This document shows, one piece after another, positions 1 to 8,931 of a stretch of 13,500 nt of DNA. Within the stretch, counting starts at the first letter, position 1. Every line of letters begins with the position of its first letter. The DNA comes from Glandiceps talaboti (Eukaryota > Hemichordata > Enteropneusta > Spengelidae). The DNA lies in contig NC_135565.1 of NCBI RefSeq assembly GCF_964340395.1, forward strand, positions 17,206,209 to 17,219,708, written 5' to 3'. A program made the position numbers and the translations under genes. The notes beneath the pieces are model-generated. The model ran no database searches and was not told the DNA's origin. It saw nothing but the letters and a program-made list of their open reading frames with translations.

Positions 1-290
1 CGTTTTGTTTACAACCTCGTTTCGAGAAATGACGTCAGATTAATCACAATCATGTTTGGGCAAATCGCCGAATGCGCCCCAGTTCCGAGGCTCTGAAGAA
101 ATGTTTATCGTTGGGGGCGCTCCACATAATTTTTTTTACTAGACTATAAGGTACCAAATCTTCAGTACAACATTGAGTTTTCTGTTTGCAAACGAAGACT
201 TCATGGATATATCCAGGATGTGTTCGAGGGGGACACCATGCTGCCACTCGTGGACTTCTGCCGACTACTGTACATGATAACTTCTGAGTC
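1..290. other. Sequence downstream of the lectin gene
   Basis: This stretch is the 3' UTR or flank of the minus-strand lectin gene. Short open frames exist on the minus strand but show no domain signature. It contains one TGACGTCA at 30-37. No other feature is seen. Confidence 0.5.
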
Positions 291-296
291 TTTATT
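291..296 (-). promoter_or_regulatory. Putative polyadenylation signal overlapping the lectin stop codon
   Basis: AATAAA on the minus strand contains the TAA stop of the lectin gene. If used, the 3' UTR would be only a few tens of bases. I saw no other exact AATAAA on this strand between here and position 1, but the true site may lie outside the window. Confidence 0.4.
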
Positions 297-367
297 CATT
301 ATATTGACATACGAAAAAACTCCGACTTGAACACTTGCAGTCGTTCCATTTGTGAAGACGACGCGCC
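292..367 (-). CDS. Lectin gene exon 5: CTLD C-terminus and stop
   Basis: Encodes residues 246-269 and TAA. The reading KWNDCKC...SFFVCQYNE carries the WND calcium-site motif, the third canonical cysteine (Cys257) and the fourth (Cys265). Cys255, inside WNDCKC, is an extra cysteine. The first base completes a tryptophan codon begun in exon 4. The acceptor is ttctcacctgtcag. The stop codon overlaps an AATAAA. Confidence 0.88.
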
Positions 368-739
368 CTGACAGGTGAGAACAAATATGCAAGATATGAC
401 GTTAGAACGGTAAGGAGAGGTGGTGATGAGGAGAAGATAGGAAGGGAACAGAAGGCAATAAGGGAGGACATGAGACAGTTCAAGAAAAGAATGAACGAAG
501 GGGAAAAAATCACGGAGTGTCACTGTCTGTCTATCTCCATGCATGCATATGAATGTGTATGCATACTAGTATGTATGTATGTATGTATGTATGTATGTAT
601 GTATGTATGTATGTATGTATGTGTGTATGTATGTATGTATGTATGTATGTATGTATGTATGTATGTATGTATGTGTGTATATATGTGTACATGTGCGTGC
701 GTGTGTGTGAGTGAGAAGGGATGTGTGTGTGTGTGCGTG

Positions 740-787
<48 letters not shown>

Positions 788-3700
788 TGAGAGTGAGAGT
801 GAGAAGGGGCATGTTACAATGTTCAGAATGTGTGTTAATACATATACCCCTTCAAAAATGGTTAGTATTAGTCTCATTATTGTTTGCATGCAATTGTCAT
901 TTATTAAAAGGGATACTCGGGAAGAACTCTATCGGATCAGACTGTGTGAAATGTTAGACTTAAGGTGAACGAGCGGTTTCCAAAACTGTGTACTAGTGTG
1001 TTTTTACCTAACGACGTATACGGACACTCCACTATCCCCTAGATGATGTATTCATAACCATTACCTAAAATGTCATCTAAATCTACTACATACGTTACAC
1101 AAAACATGACTATGCACAGCAAGTGTACGGCGTCTGTTGAAAGTCATGATTACCAAAATAAACAAACTTACCAAAGAACAAGACAGTCCTCGTTTGAAAG
1201 GTTGTTTGGTTCGTTTCCACCCCAACGAAAATACGACATAGGGGAGCCATCGTTGAAAAGCCACACACCTTCACTTATGACGTCGCTACCATCTATAAAG
1301 AAATCTGAAGTACGGATACGTTATTAAATTTCCTTTATTGAACAGATGATCTTCCCCTTATTCATAGCCTCCTTCATCATCGATACAATTAATGAAAACT
1401 GGGGTCCACTGGTTTTAGAAAACTAAAAATCTTTGACTGTGATAGAGTTTACACAGTCTTTAGAGCATATCTAAAATTACGGCTATATATATTTAATATC
1501 TTTGTGAACTTGATCTCAAACAATGCGGACAATGGTTAACGCGGTATGAGTTTTCGAGAACAATTTGAAAGTAAAAACAGAATGTCAAGACAAAGTGATA
1601 TAGAAACCTACCATAATCGCCAAGGCCTTGTTCATCAATCATAGATTTGACACGTGACTGTTCAACGTCACTCAGTATACGTGCCAAATCACCACCGTTG
1701 TTTTCACAGTAAAGTCGTGCATCATTCAAATTTGAATTCATTTGTACCAACTCAAATGTATAACGTACTGTAGTGGGGAAAAAACCAAGAAATTTCAAAA
1801 TTATATTAATTCTCTAGAATCACGGTGCCCACATTTCCCTCAAAAAAATAAAAAAATAGATAAACAGCCAATGTCACGCGAGACTGAATTCTTGACGTCA
1901 TGATCAACTTTCTTGCCTGAAAAACTTCAACATGGTGCAGAATTCAAGATTCAACATTCGCGCACGATTTCAACCTGCTAATATACTGTTTACAGATAGA
2001 ATTAATCACAAATTAACAGGATCTGGTACAATACAATTTAATAAATTAAGTATTGACTAGTTTTCTCTGTGTGATGGACCCGTCACATTCATTGAAAGTA
2101 AATCTTATTCCCTCACCGTCACCGTGACAGAAGGTATTCTGTAGAATAGTGTACGTGTTGTATATAACAAGGTTCATGGCATTGAACACAAAACAAGGAG
2201 GGAGATGTACATCGATGCAGTATATCAAATATTCATTCAATAAAAACCTTCAAAATACAAACGACGCCCCTTTTATGATTACATACATCTCATAGCTGGA
2301 GGACGTTTACGTAATAACATCTGATCAGCTAAATGTTCAATTCAGTGTAAAAAGAAGTTTAGATATTAAGGAAAAGTTTACAAATCAAAACAGTAAAATG
2401 CATAAGAATAAGTAGGTATAAGAGTGGACATCAAGACTGAGCTAATCTTCAAATTCATTGTTCATTCACTAATGACGTCACAGAGATACTTGGATTAAAA
2501 GACTACCAGTGTCAGTCTTGGAATATACGGAAATAAAATCATTTTTCTCTTTAATAATTACCACGTTCAGTACAGTTGATGCCTGTAAAGCCTTCTTTGC
2601 AGAGACAAATGTATCCGCCATGTACACTGCACTCATCTACGCATGTTCCGTAGATTCCACAGGGGTCGTCATTGCAGCCTTCATAAGTACAAATCTATTG
2701 GTTAGGATAGAACCAGAACATTAACGATATGAGATTAAATAAAAGGATTGGCACCTCTAGGGTGAACTATTTTGAGATCTATATCACTGGAACAAAATTG
2801 GAGGTTTACAGGAATTTTTGGCATTTCACAAAACCATTTTAGACTGGCCGCATAGTCCATGTTGCTTTATACTGAGCTGTGGACGCCGTTGTTATCAATC
2901 ACATCGGTGATTTTATTATTATGACAACAGTTTTTCAATACCGCGAGATATTGGCATTTGTAAGATCGAAAATAAACAAAAAAACATTTTTTCGTCAATG
3001 TCCACAAATTATATCACTAGCATACTTTTCCATCATTTAATAGTTGTTTTCAACGTGGTTAATTGACCGTGAAATTGCGAACAGATATTAAAAACTAATA
3101 TCCGTAACTATAATAACATTACGTAATTGCAATTGGAAGTTACGTCATTACGGCACCCCACGATTTTTATGTCCACCGTACTCATTAGATCGCCTAATAT
3201 TGTGTAATTTGTATTGACCAATCAATAACAATGTAACATATACAATATTTGGTCTAAACAGACATAACGAATGTAATTACAATGGAAGCTAGTTGACTTG
3301 GAACAAAACGTCATCTAGTTCAACACATTGCAGTTCAAGATAGTGTCTCGAATTTGTAATTACTGAGTATAAATCTGCGAGAAATATTTTATTCAAAGTT
3401 CACCGTAATTGTGTCAAGTAAGTGTAGATAAATCTATTGTAGTGACGACTGCAACATTCGTGGATTATTTCAGGATCAGTGACAATATTTTATTTTCATT
3501 TTTTTAGCACTTTACTTTAACAGTGTGTAGTTCCAAGCTGTTTTGTGTTTTGACCCAGATATGTATTAGTTCTATGTATTTCTGTAATCCCCCTCCAGGG
3601 AAAATGGCAGTATGTTCCCTTTTTGGAATAAGAAAGACTTGATACTTTACCGCAAATTCAACATCAGTAACTACAATTCTCCAAACATCGTCTCGTGTGC

Positions 3701-4136
3701 TATTTCTTTACATGTGCTGTAACACTAATATGTATGTGTACCGAACCTCACTTCTAAATATATCATATGAGAAATTTCAACATGGACTATGTAAACATAT
3801 AACAAGCACTACCCAATGACTTACCTCGTTTTGTATATTAGAATGTTCAACATCTGGTGATAAACCAATCCAAAGCTTACATTTACTGTTTCGTCTCTGG
3901 TATTGGTAGGTCCTACAATTTTCCGAACCCATACACTTCTGTTGACAGTTCACGGCACTGAATTCCAAACTCTCTAGTATTGTTCCATCAAAATCATCCA
4001 AATCATGACGTTGACTGTATACGCCATAGTCATTAGGATATCTATCACACCATACTGATGACGTCATATCAGGATTACACAAACCCTTGCATCCACAAAG
4101 AAATTTCAATAATATGAAAAAATAAAAACGTATCAT
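292..4136 (-). CDS. Secreted PAN/apple - EGF - C-type lectin protein, complete 5-exon gene
   Basis: Spliced coding sequence, read on the minus strand: 4136-3825, 2694-2562, 1767-1612, 1304-1172, 367-292; 810 nt, 269 residues plus stop. Exon ends leave 0, 1, 1 and 2 nt, and each following exon supplies the complement (split codons give V149, D201, W245), so the frame stays open throughout. Domains: signal peptide about 1-18; PAN/apple about 20-106 with Cys64, 68, 74, 86 and 106; EGF-like 111-145; CTLD about 150-265 with Cys169, 241, 257, 265, EPN at 232-234 and WND at 252-254. Family knowledge: EPN plus WND in CTLDs usually means calcium-dependent binding of mannose/GlcNAc/fucose-type sugars; PAN and EGF modules mediate protein or glycan contacts. 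Inference: an extracellular, possibly immune or adhesive, lectin. The ATG at 4136 is chosen because an in-frame TGA lies upstream with no ATG between. Existence and domain calls are firm; ligand and role are inferred. Confidence 0.88.
568..806. repeat. Compound microsatellite (TATG)n - (GT)n - (GA)n
   Basis: A tetramer GTAT/TATG tract with a few GTGT interruptions (about 568-681) runs into GTGCGTGT-type sequence, a long GT tract (about 721-779) and a short GAGAGTGA tract. It lies in the fourth intron of the lectin gene. The open frames through it (Cys/Val/Tyr or His/Thr repeats) are artefacts of the repeat. Such tracts are usually length-polymorphic. Confidence 0.95.
1172..1304 (-). CDS. Lectin gene exon 4: CTLD core with EPN motif
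   Basis: Encodes residues 202-244 with split codons at both ends. It reads FFIDGSD, then EGVWLFNDG, YFRWGGNEPNN and NEDCLVL: the WIGL-like strand, the W-x-x-x-DG turn, the long loop with EPN (Glu232 and Asn234 are expected calcium and sugar ligands) and the second canonical cysteine, Cys241. Phase 1 in and 2 out exactly bridges exons 3 and 5. Donor is GTAAGT; the acceptor tract is weak. Confidence 0.9.
1612..1767 (-). CDS. Lectin gene exon 3: first half of the C-type lectin domain
   Basis: Encodes residues 149-200 plus one base. RYTFELV leads into LNDARLYCENNGGDLARI, the hallmark of the first helix of a CTLD, with Cys169 the first canonical cysteine. The second helix (SDVEQSRVKSMI) follows. 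The acceptor has a clear pyrimidine run (ttttttccccactacag) and the donor is GTAGGT. The domain starts directly after the EGF module, without the extra N-terminal strand and cysteine pair of long-form CTLDs. Confidence 0.88.
2046..2138 (-). other. Unassigned open segment in lectin intron 2, possible alternative terminal exon
   Basis: An acceptor-like tattctacag is followed by 30 codons, including FCHGDGEGIRFTFNECDG, and a TAA, with an ATTAAA at 2037-2042 just after. Its phase (0) would fit the donor of lectin exon 1 but not that of exon 2. No family is recognised. It could be an alternative 3' end giving a PAN-only protein, an exon remnant, or chance. Confidence 0.2.
2562..2694 (-). CDS. Lectin gene exon 2: end of PAN and EGF-like domain
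   Basis: Encodes residues 105-148 plus one base. It begins after an acceptor preceded by TATCCTAACC, a good branch-point-like stretch, and phase 0 matches exon 1. ICTYE supplies the last PAN cysteine. The EGF-like domain follows with C111-x4-C116-x5-C122, then C134-x-C136 and GFTGINC ending at Cys145. Cys126 is an additional cysteine inside the loop between the third and fourth canonical cysteines. A nearer AG (exon from 2678) would also keep the EGF frame, but its phase does not match exon 1. Donor is GTAATT. Confidence 0.85.
3279..3333 (+). repeat. Dispersed short repeat, copy A
   Basis: In the first intron of the lectin gene. It shares agttgacttggaac (3291-3304) and a second block around cgtc..ct..tcaaca (3309-3325) with a copy at 9831-9905, which has about 25 extra bases between the blocks. 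Two matching blocks in the same order suggest a diverged member of a repeat family. Confidence 0.4.
3825..4136 (-). CDS. Lectin gene exon 1: signal peptide and PAN/apple domain
   Basis: Encodes residues 1-104. The start MIRFYFFILLKFLCGC is a basic residue followed by a hydrophobic core, typical of a signal peptide. The PAN/apple signature is the cluster NCQQKC-x5-C (Cys64, 68, 74) followed by SKCKLW (Cys86). The sixth cysteine that closes the fold is supplied by exon 2 (Cys106); its partner is probably Cys30 or Cys20. The exon ends in GAG and the strong donor GTAAGT, phase 0. An upstream TTG at 4163 lies in the same frame but is not a usual eukaryotic start. Confidence 0.88.
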
Positions 4137-5590
4137 ATCTTCAGAAATCCCAGTAATTCCCAAACAAATTACAATTTCCAGTGCTCAGACAACCTGTTTG
4201 TGGTATGAATCAGTGTGGTATGTCTTATCTTTATGACACTGAATGATTTAACGAATATGATGAAAAGCGACTCGCGGAGATACAATTTGTCGAGTGTGAG
4301 GAGCAGAATGTCCCGTACTGTCACGTCTTAGTAACCGTATGACTCATTGAACAGACCCCTCGGAACTCTAACCGTTTACAACGTAATTAAATCGATATAA
4401 ATTAATATGCAAATACAGAATATTGATTTGTGTATATTTCTGTATTAATCGCTTTGTTAATTAAGTAAATTCACTGTTATGAATGATTAGGATATAGTAT
4501 TTGCTTAGTAATTATACATTTTGAATGAAAACAATCCGCGCACAGAACAATGACATTACGTTATCTCACTCGAACTTTTGATCGGATGGATTTGCATGAG
4601 GAAAACAAAGCCAACAGGATAGAGAATTGAAAGAGCGGAATGACTGATCCGGACAAACACTGTCTGACTAGTGCACCCAGATTTAGAAAACATGGTTACA
4701 ACCCCGGGTATCCCTGTCCCTGAAAAATCATAACGATGTTACACTGTCCTCTAGTTACTTTGCTTTATACGTTGTATCATTCCAGTGTCTACGGGGTCAG
4801 ACTTGACTAGCATTATGCTATTTTCTGACTCCCATAACCAAATAACCAACCTCTGTCTACTTTATTGTACGAACTTCTTATATGGTAATAAACTACACAC
4901 AAACACACACATGGACACACGCAAAGGCCTTGTCCGTAATCCAAGTCTGTAAGGTGCGCCGTGACTGGGCGCCCTCACACATCGCTTAAAGAGGAGGCCT
5001 CTGAGCATGCAGAGGTCTGAACGACACGACGTATTTTAGACTGTCGACAGTCGTTCGTGCCTTTTTGCTACGTTTTATCTAAAACTAAAGAGGGGCAATA
5101 CCGTGGGTCGGTAATTCGTGTCTGTGAAATGGTAGGGATCTCTTGCAAGTTTTAAGCCACGTACGTAATCCTGCTACTTGTCTAGGTTACTAATTTACCT
5201 TGGGACAAAATTGTCCTTGGTGACACTCTTCGAGACGTGTAGTCCGTCCGTGTCTGTTTTTCAGGCTCACCTTTGACTATTTTCAATCTAGTTAGGTAAG
5301 TAGTTGAAAACCCCTGATATATCTAGTAGTCGAAATCCGAACACTACTATTGTTGTTTACTTTTCTTTTACTAGGAAACCTAATTTCTATAATGATGTTT
5401 GGTCATAGTGATAGTCCCACAGGCATGGATTAGTGTATGACATCAAATTCTAACCCTTCTAACCCTTATTACCTCTACCACGTCAATTCCAATTCAAACT
5501 ACACAACAGTAAGCTTACATGTATGTTGTGTCAAACCTATGTTAGCAATACCATTGCCTTTTGTTGGAGTATTTATATTTAACTAGTTCA
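4137..5590. other. Upstream region of the lectin gene, no coding signal seen
   Basis: It should contain the lectin 5' UTR and promoter (minus strand). No open frame of note and no clear TATA box or tRNA-like A/B boxes were recognised. A comparatively GC-rich hairpin-bearing part lies at about 4990-5115 (listed separately). Confidence 0.5.
4995..5113. other. Cluster of short inverted repeats
   Basis: Three hairpin-capable elements lie close together: a 9-bp stem with one G-U pair (4995-5003 with 5010-5018, 6-nt loop), a perfect 14-bp palindrome GACTGTCGACAGTC at 5039-5052, and TACCG/CGGTA (5099-5113, 5-nt loop). They could be a decayed mobile element or a structured RNA; no known RNA family was recognised. 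Confidence 0.3.
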
Positions 5591-5593
5591 ATG

Positions 5594-5660
5594 ACACAAC
5601 ATAACATAACATAACATAACATAACACAACACAACACAACACAACATAACATAACATACT
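5594..5660. repeat. Pentamer tandem repeat (AACAT/AACAC)n
   Basis: About thirteen units of five bases, arranged as a block of ATAAC-type units, then ACAAC-type units, then ATAAC-type units again. The block order suggests slippage or unequal exchange within a pentamer satellite. Noncoding. Confidence 0.9.
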
Positions 5661-5740
5661 AACTAACTTACTATGCTAGTGAATTAAAATGTTGACAGAA
5701 CTCCCAAATTTGAGCGATGTTGATGCAAGTCATATACTCC

Positions 5741-5779
<39 letters not shown>

Positions 5780-5850
5780 GTGTGTGTTTGCTCTCTCTCT
5801 CTATATATATATCTATATGTTTGTGTGTCTGTGTGTGTGTGTTTGTTTGT
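5741..5850. repeat. Compound (GT)n - (CT)n - (TA)n - (GT)n microsatellite
   Basis: A long GT tract is followed by TTTTGTGTGTTTG, a CT tract, a short TA tract and another GT/GTTT tract. Plus-strand open frames across it are repeat artefacts. Confidence 0.92.
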
Positions 5851-6135
5851 GTACTTTTATATGCATCTCTGCCATGTGGAAATAGCCTATCTTCCATTAA
5901 TACTTTTAAGTAAGAGTAGTACCCTACGTACAGTGTTTACAATGTTTACCATATTCACAGAGCATATACACAAGATGAAAGCTGATTGACCTCGACTGCA
6001 GATACGAATAATATTAATACAAACCATATGTGCTCCATTTACTGGGCCGGCCGACCCATCACGTCTAGTTTATACTAGAACGGTATACATTACAACGGAG
6101 GAATATATATGTATATATTGAGTTTATGTCAGCAA

Positions 6136-6205
<70 letters not shown>

Positions 6206-6230
6206 TTGTCCGTCCCTCCGTCTGTCTGTT
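6136..6230. repeat. (TCTG)n tetranucleotide repeat
   Basis: Perfect TCTG/CTGT units run to about 6200, then degrade (TTTG, CCGTCCCTCCG) before two more units. The minus-strand open frame (Asp-Arg-Gln-Thr repeats) is an artefact of the repeat. Confidence 0.95.
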
Positions 6231-6408
6231 ATTATGTTCTTATTCATTATTAATTTTATTTCAGACCATTAAGAAAATCCCATAAGGGGAAAAAGAAACA
6301 ATTTGAAATTACAAACAACTAAATCAAATTATCATATCAAACATATCAGCAGTTTCTTCCACAATATGGATGCAATTTGTGACGTAGACAACTGCAACTA
6401 CAACTTAC

Positions 6409-6493
6409 ATGTTGTATCCCTCGAGAATGCGGATAGCACTCTGATATCAACTGTGTTGATACTATGAGCTCCGAGCTCTGAGTTGGATCCCTT
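6409..6493 (-). other. Orphan exon-like segment (minus strand)
   Basis: 85 nt lie between an acceptor (ttaccgtcatctgcag) and a strong donor (AACAT|GTAAGT). Two frames are open and neither gives a recognisable motif. It sits upstream of the lectin gene on the same strand, so it could be a 5' UTR exon of that gene or part of an unrelated transcript. Evidence is splice-site consensus only. Confidence 0.22.
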
Positions 6494-7050
6494 CTGCAGA
6501 TGACGGTAAATGAAGTTATAGGAAGAGAGAGCGCCATAGTCGTGGGATGGTACAGGTAAAATTACCCAATATTTACAACTTACAATGTAAGTATCAACAT
6601 AAATTGGTGAGGGGTGTAAAATTCAACTTGACCTAAAATATCCACGGTCACTGCCGTAGTTGCTACTGCTGCTGACTGTACTTCTCACCGTAATGTGTTG
6701 TTGTATGTCACCCCTTTGTTATAAACTTCGTGTTCTACATTTACACGGACCATTAACGAGATAAACATAAACATTAGAATGTGAAGAGTTCATTTGCAAT
6801 ATTACAGACATTCTATACCCTCATATTCCTTCATGTTGTTGTATTCACAGACAAGTCTGTGGTTGTGGATCATTGCTCGCTGAATATACAATGAATCTGT
6901 GGCGTCTACGGGTAAGGACGCAACCATGTTGTAAAGGTACCACAACTAGGAGCAACTTAATCAAAAACGAATTCTCATTCGTAAAAGGTGCTTATTGACA
7001 AAAATTTAGTTTGTCAATTACCAAGTAATATTTAATTAATTTTCTATCAG

Positions 7051-7179
7051 TGCTGAAAACTGTGAAAAAGCAAGAGTGGTACTTCCGTGAGACTCCAACC
7101 TCCCTCTATCTGAATGGTATGTGCCAGCATAGGGTGACGCTAGTACTTGAAGTGGTAGTAGAAGTACGGCCGGGCCAAG
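7051..7179 (+). other. Orphan exon-like segment (plus strand)
   Basis: 129 nt lie between a good acceptor (taattttctatcag) and a strong donor (CCAAG|GTGAGT). One frame gives 42 whole codons with phase 1 at both ends, reading LKTVKKQEWYFRETP and ending VEVRPGQ. Symmetric 1-1 phase is common for shuffled extracellular modules, but no domain is recognised. No flanking exon was found, so it may be an isolated exon, a remnant, or a noncoding exon. Confidence 0.3.
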
Positions 7180-8925
7180 GTGAGTTTGCTTCCCATGTTT
7201 TTTTGTCCGCTCTGTTTAAAAAAAGCCTGGTTTGCATCCTATGTTATCAGAGTAATAGTTATAATGAAGATCTTGCATGTTATTCTGTAATATACCAAAA
7301 TAATCTACCGTCTGTGTGAACACACACGTCGCAGATAGTTAGTTCAGAAAGCCTACTACTACCAGTACTTTCTATTACCGGTAGTATAGTGTTTTTGAAA
7401 ACGATAAAAGAAAGCCACCATCAGCTGTTTATTTGATTTGCATGACAATAGCATAGTCGAAAACAACTTCGTTTTCACGGCGACAAGCTTCCGGTTGCAT
7501 CGCCGACCGGACAACGGAAGAAATTACCCTAGACCCTACACACCGTACACGTAACATGCTGTGTAGTAGAGAGTCGACTGTTCCTCCGATGGATGCTAAA
7601 CTTGTCACATGTGTTTGCATGCATGGTTGGCGTCCGACAACATAATTTTTTTGCCTCCAGGATTTTTCGACCGCTAGTAGACGAATCATCGTCACATGGT
7701 ATCCTACATTATAATATTAATACATTGTTTAAAAGATCGTCTGTTGGATATGTGTTATAGTCGATTATAAAAAAAATGGCAGGTCAAAATGATATAATTA
7801 GGCGGAAACTAATACAACGAGAGAGTGGAGCGATTAAATGTTGGAGCTACCGAGTTTTGGGTGGGTCTGGAAGGAGTTTCTGCTTTTTCTCACCACGCTG
7901 TTGTAACTTTTTGTAATTTGAATTCTAACATTATGCGCTCTGGTGCTAGTGTCACAGATGACATATTTATATTTTCAGTAAACTGAATATTTTAACAACA
8001 TCGCATGGCCTAGTTTGACTGAAAGGTCAATAGACTGTCTCAAGGATATTGGATTTAGACCACACAGGATTCCAAGCATACTCGAATACATGAGACGACA
8101 GTCTGCATTTCATAAATATCTAGGATTCATAGTGATCATTCATCAATGTTTTAAAATTACTTTTAGGGTATTATAACGCCCATGAAAACTCTATATGGAG
8201 TGCATTAATTATTTGGCCATTGGCCATGCGTTATGTATATTTAGACTTTAATGACGTCACAATAAAGCACACTGAGACAGGCACTTCAGCTCAGATTTGG
8301 CAAGAGGACTTGGCTTCGCGGGAAGTCAATGAACGAGGCACTATGCTGGGTGCTTGCCTTGTTTTCCAGTGTAGATCTTTAAACACTGTGTGTAGTCTGA
8401 GCTAATTCCCTTTAAAGTTCAAGTGTGATCCTGGTACGTGCATACAGAAGTTGAGTCAGATATGAGATATGAGAGTGATTCGGGTGTTATTACTTGGTCT
8501 ATCAGCTGTGTGCGAAGATCAGTAGTAATACTAGATTAACGGTGATTAATAATATAGAATCCTAATCACAATAGAAATGCTGCTTAGCGAACACATTGGG
8601 GCATAAGAGGTTGGATTCTCTTAAACCTCCTTGATGAAAACATAAGGAAAAATATGAATGCCTGTGATGGTACATGTATAATTGTGTATGTCATACCATA
8701 CCATACACTGAAATATAACAGTGGGGCCTATACTATAGGATCAACCACATACTGATATTTTAGTAGCATTAAATACAACCTACCAACTTTTTAATTGATG
8801 GATCATTAGATCAACTCTTTGTAACAACAGTTTTAGTTTGCGTCTATCTTAATTTTTTGTTGGTTTCCATATAGTAGTAAAATGACAACTGTCCCCCTCC
8901 CCCCCCCTTTTCATATCCAAGACAG
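7180..8925. other. Region upstream of the esterase, no gene recognised
   Basis: Two unspliced open frames of 61-88 codons occur (7429-7695 minus, 8220-8405 plus) without family features. A TGACGTCA lies at 8252-8259. The pyrimidine-rich run at 8891-8914 is best read as the tract of a 3' splice site for the first coding exon of the esterase, implying an unseen 5' UTR exon further upstream. Confidence 0.5.
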
Positions 8926-8931
8926 GTCAAA

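Noticed and set aside
470-889. Open frames rich in Cys/Val/Met/Tyr or His/Thr/Tyr
   Set aside because: They are translations of the TATG/GT microsatellite in an intron and not coding.
1361-1412. Minus-strand acceptor-like CAG followed by WTPVFINCIDDEGGYE and a stop
   Set aside because: It would have to follow exon 3, whose phase shifts the frame to an immediate stop. Exon 4 at 1304-1172 fits both phase and CTLD sequence.
4137-4163. Extension of the lectin N-terminus to 4163
   Set aside because: The codon there is TTG. The first ATG downstream of the in-frame TGA is at 4136 and gives a better signal peptide.
5689-6247. Open frames over the GT/CT and TCTG tracts
   Set aside because: Repeat-driven frames without domain content.
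7429-7695. 88-codon minus-strand frame
   Set aside because: No recognised motif, no good splice sites and no neighbouring exons; probably chance, though it is the longest intergenic frame.
8220-8405. 61-codon plus-strand frame
   Set aside because: No domain, and the flanks lack convincing splice or start context.
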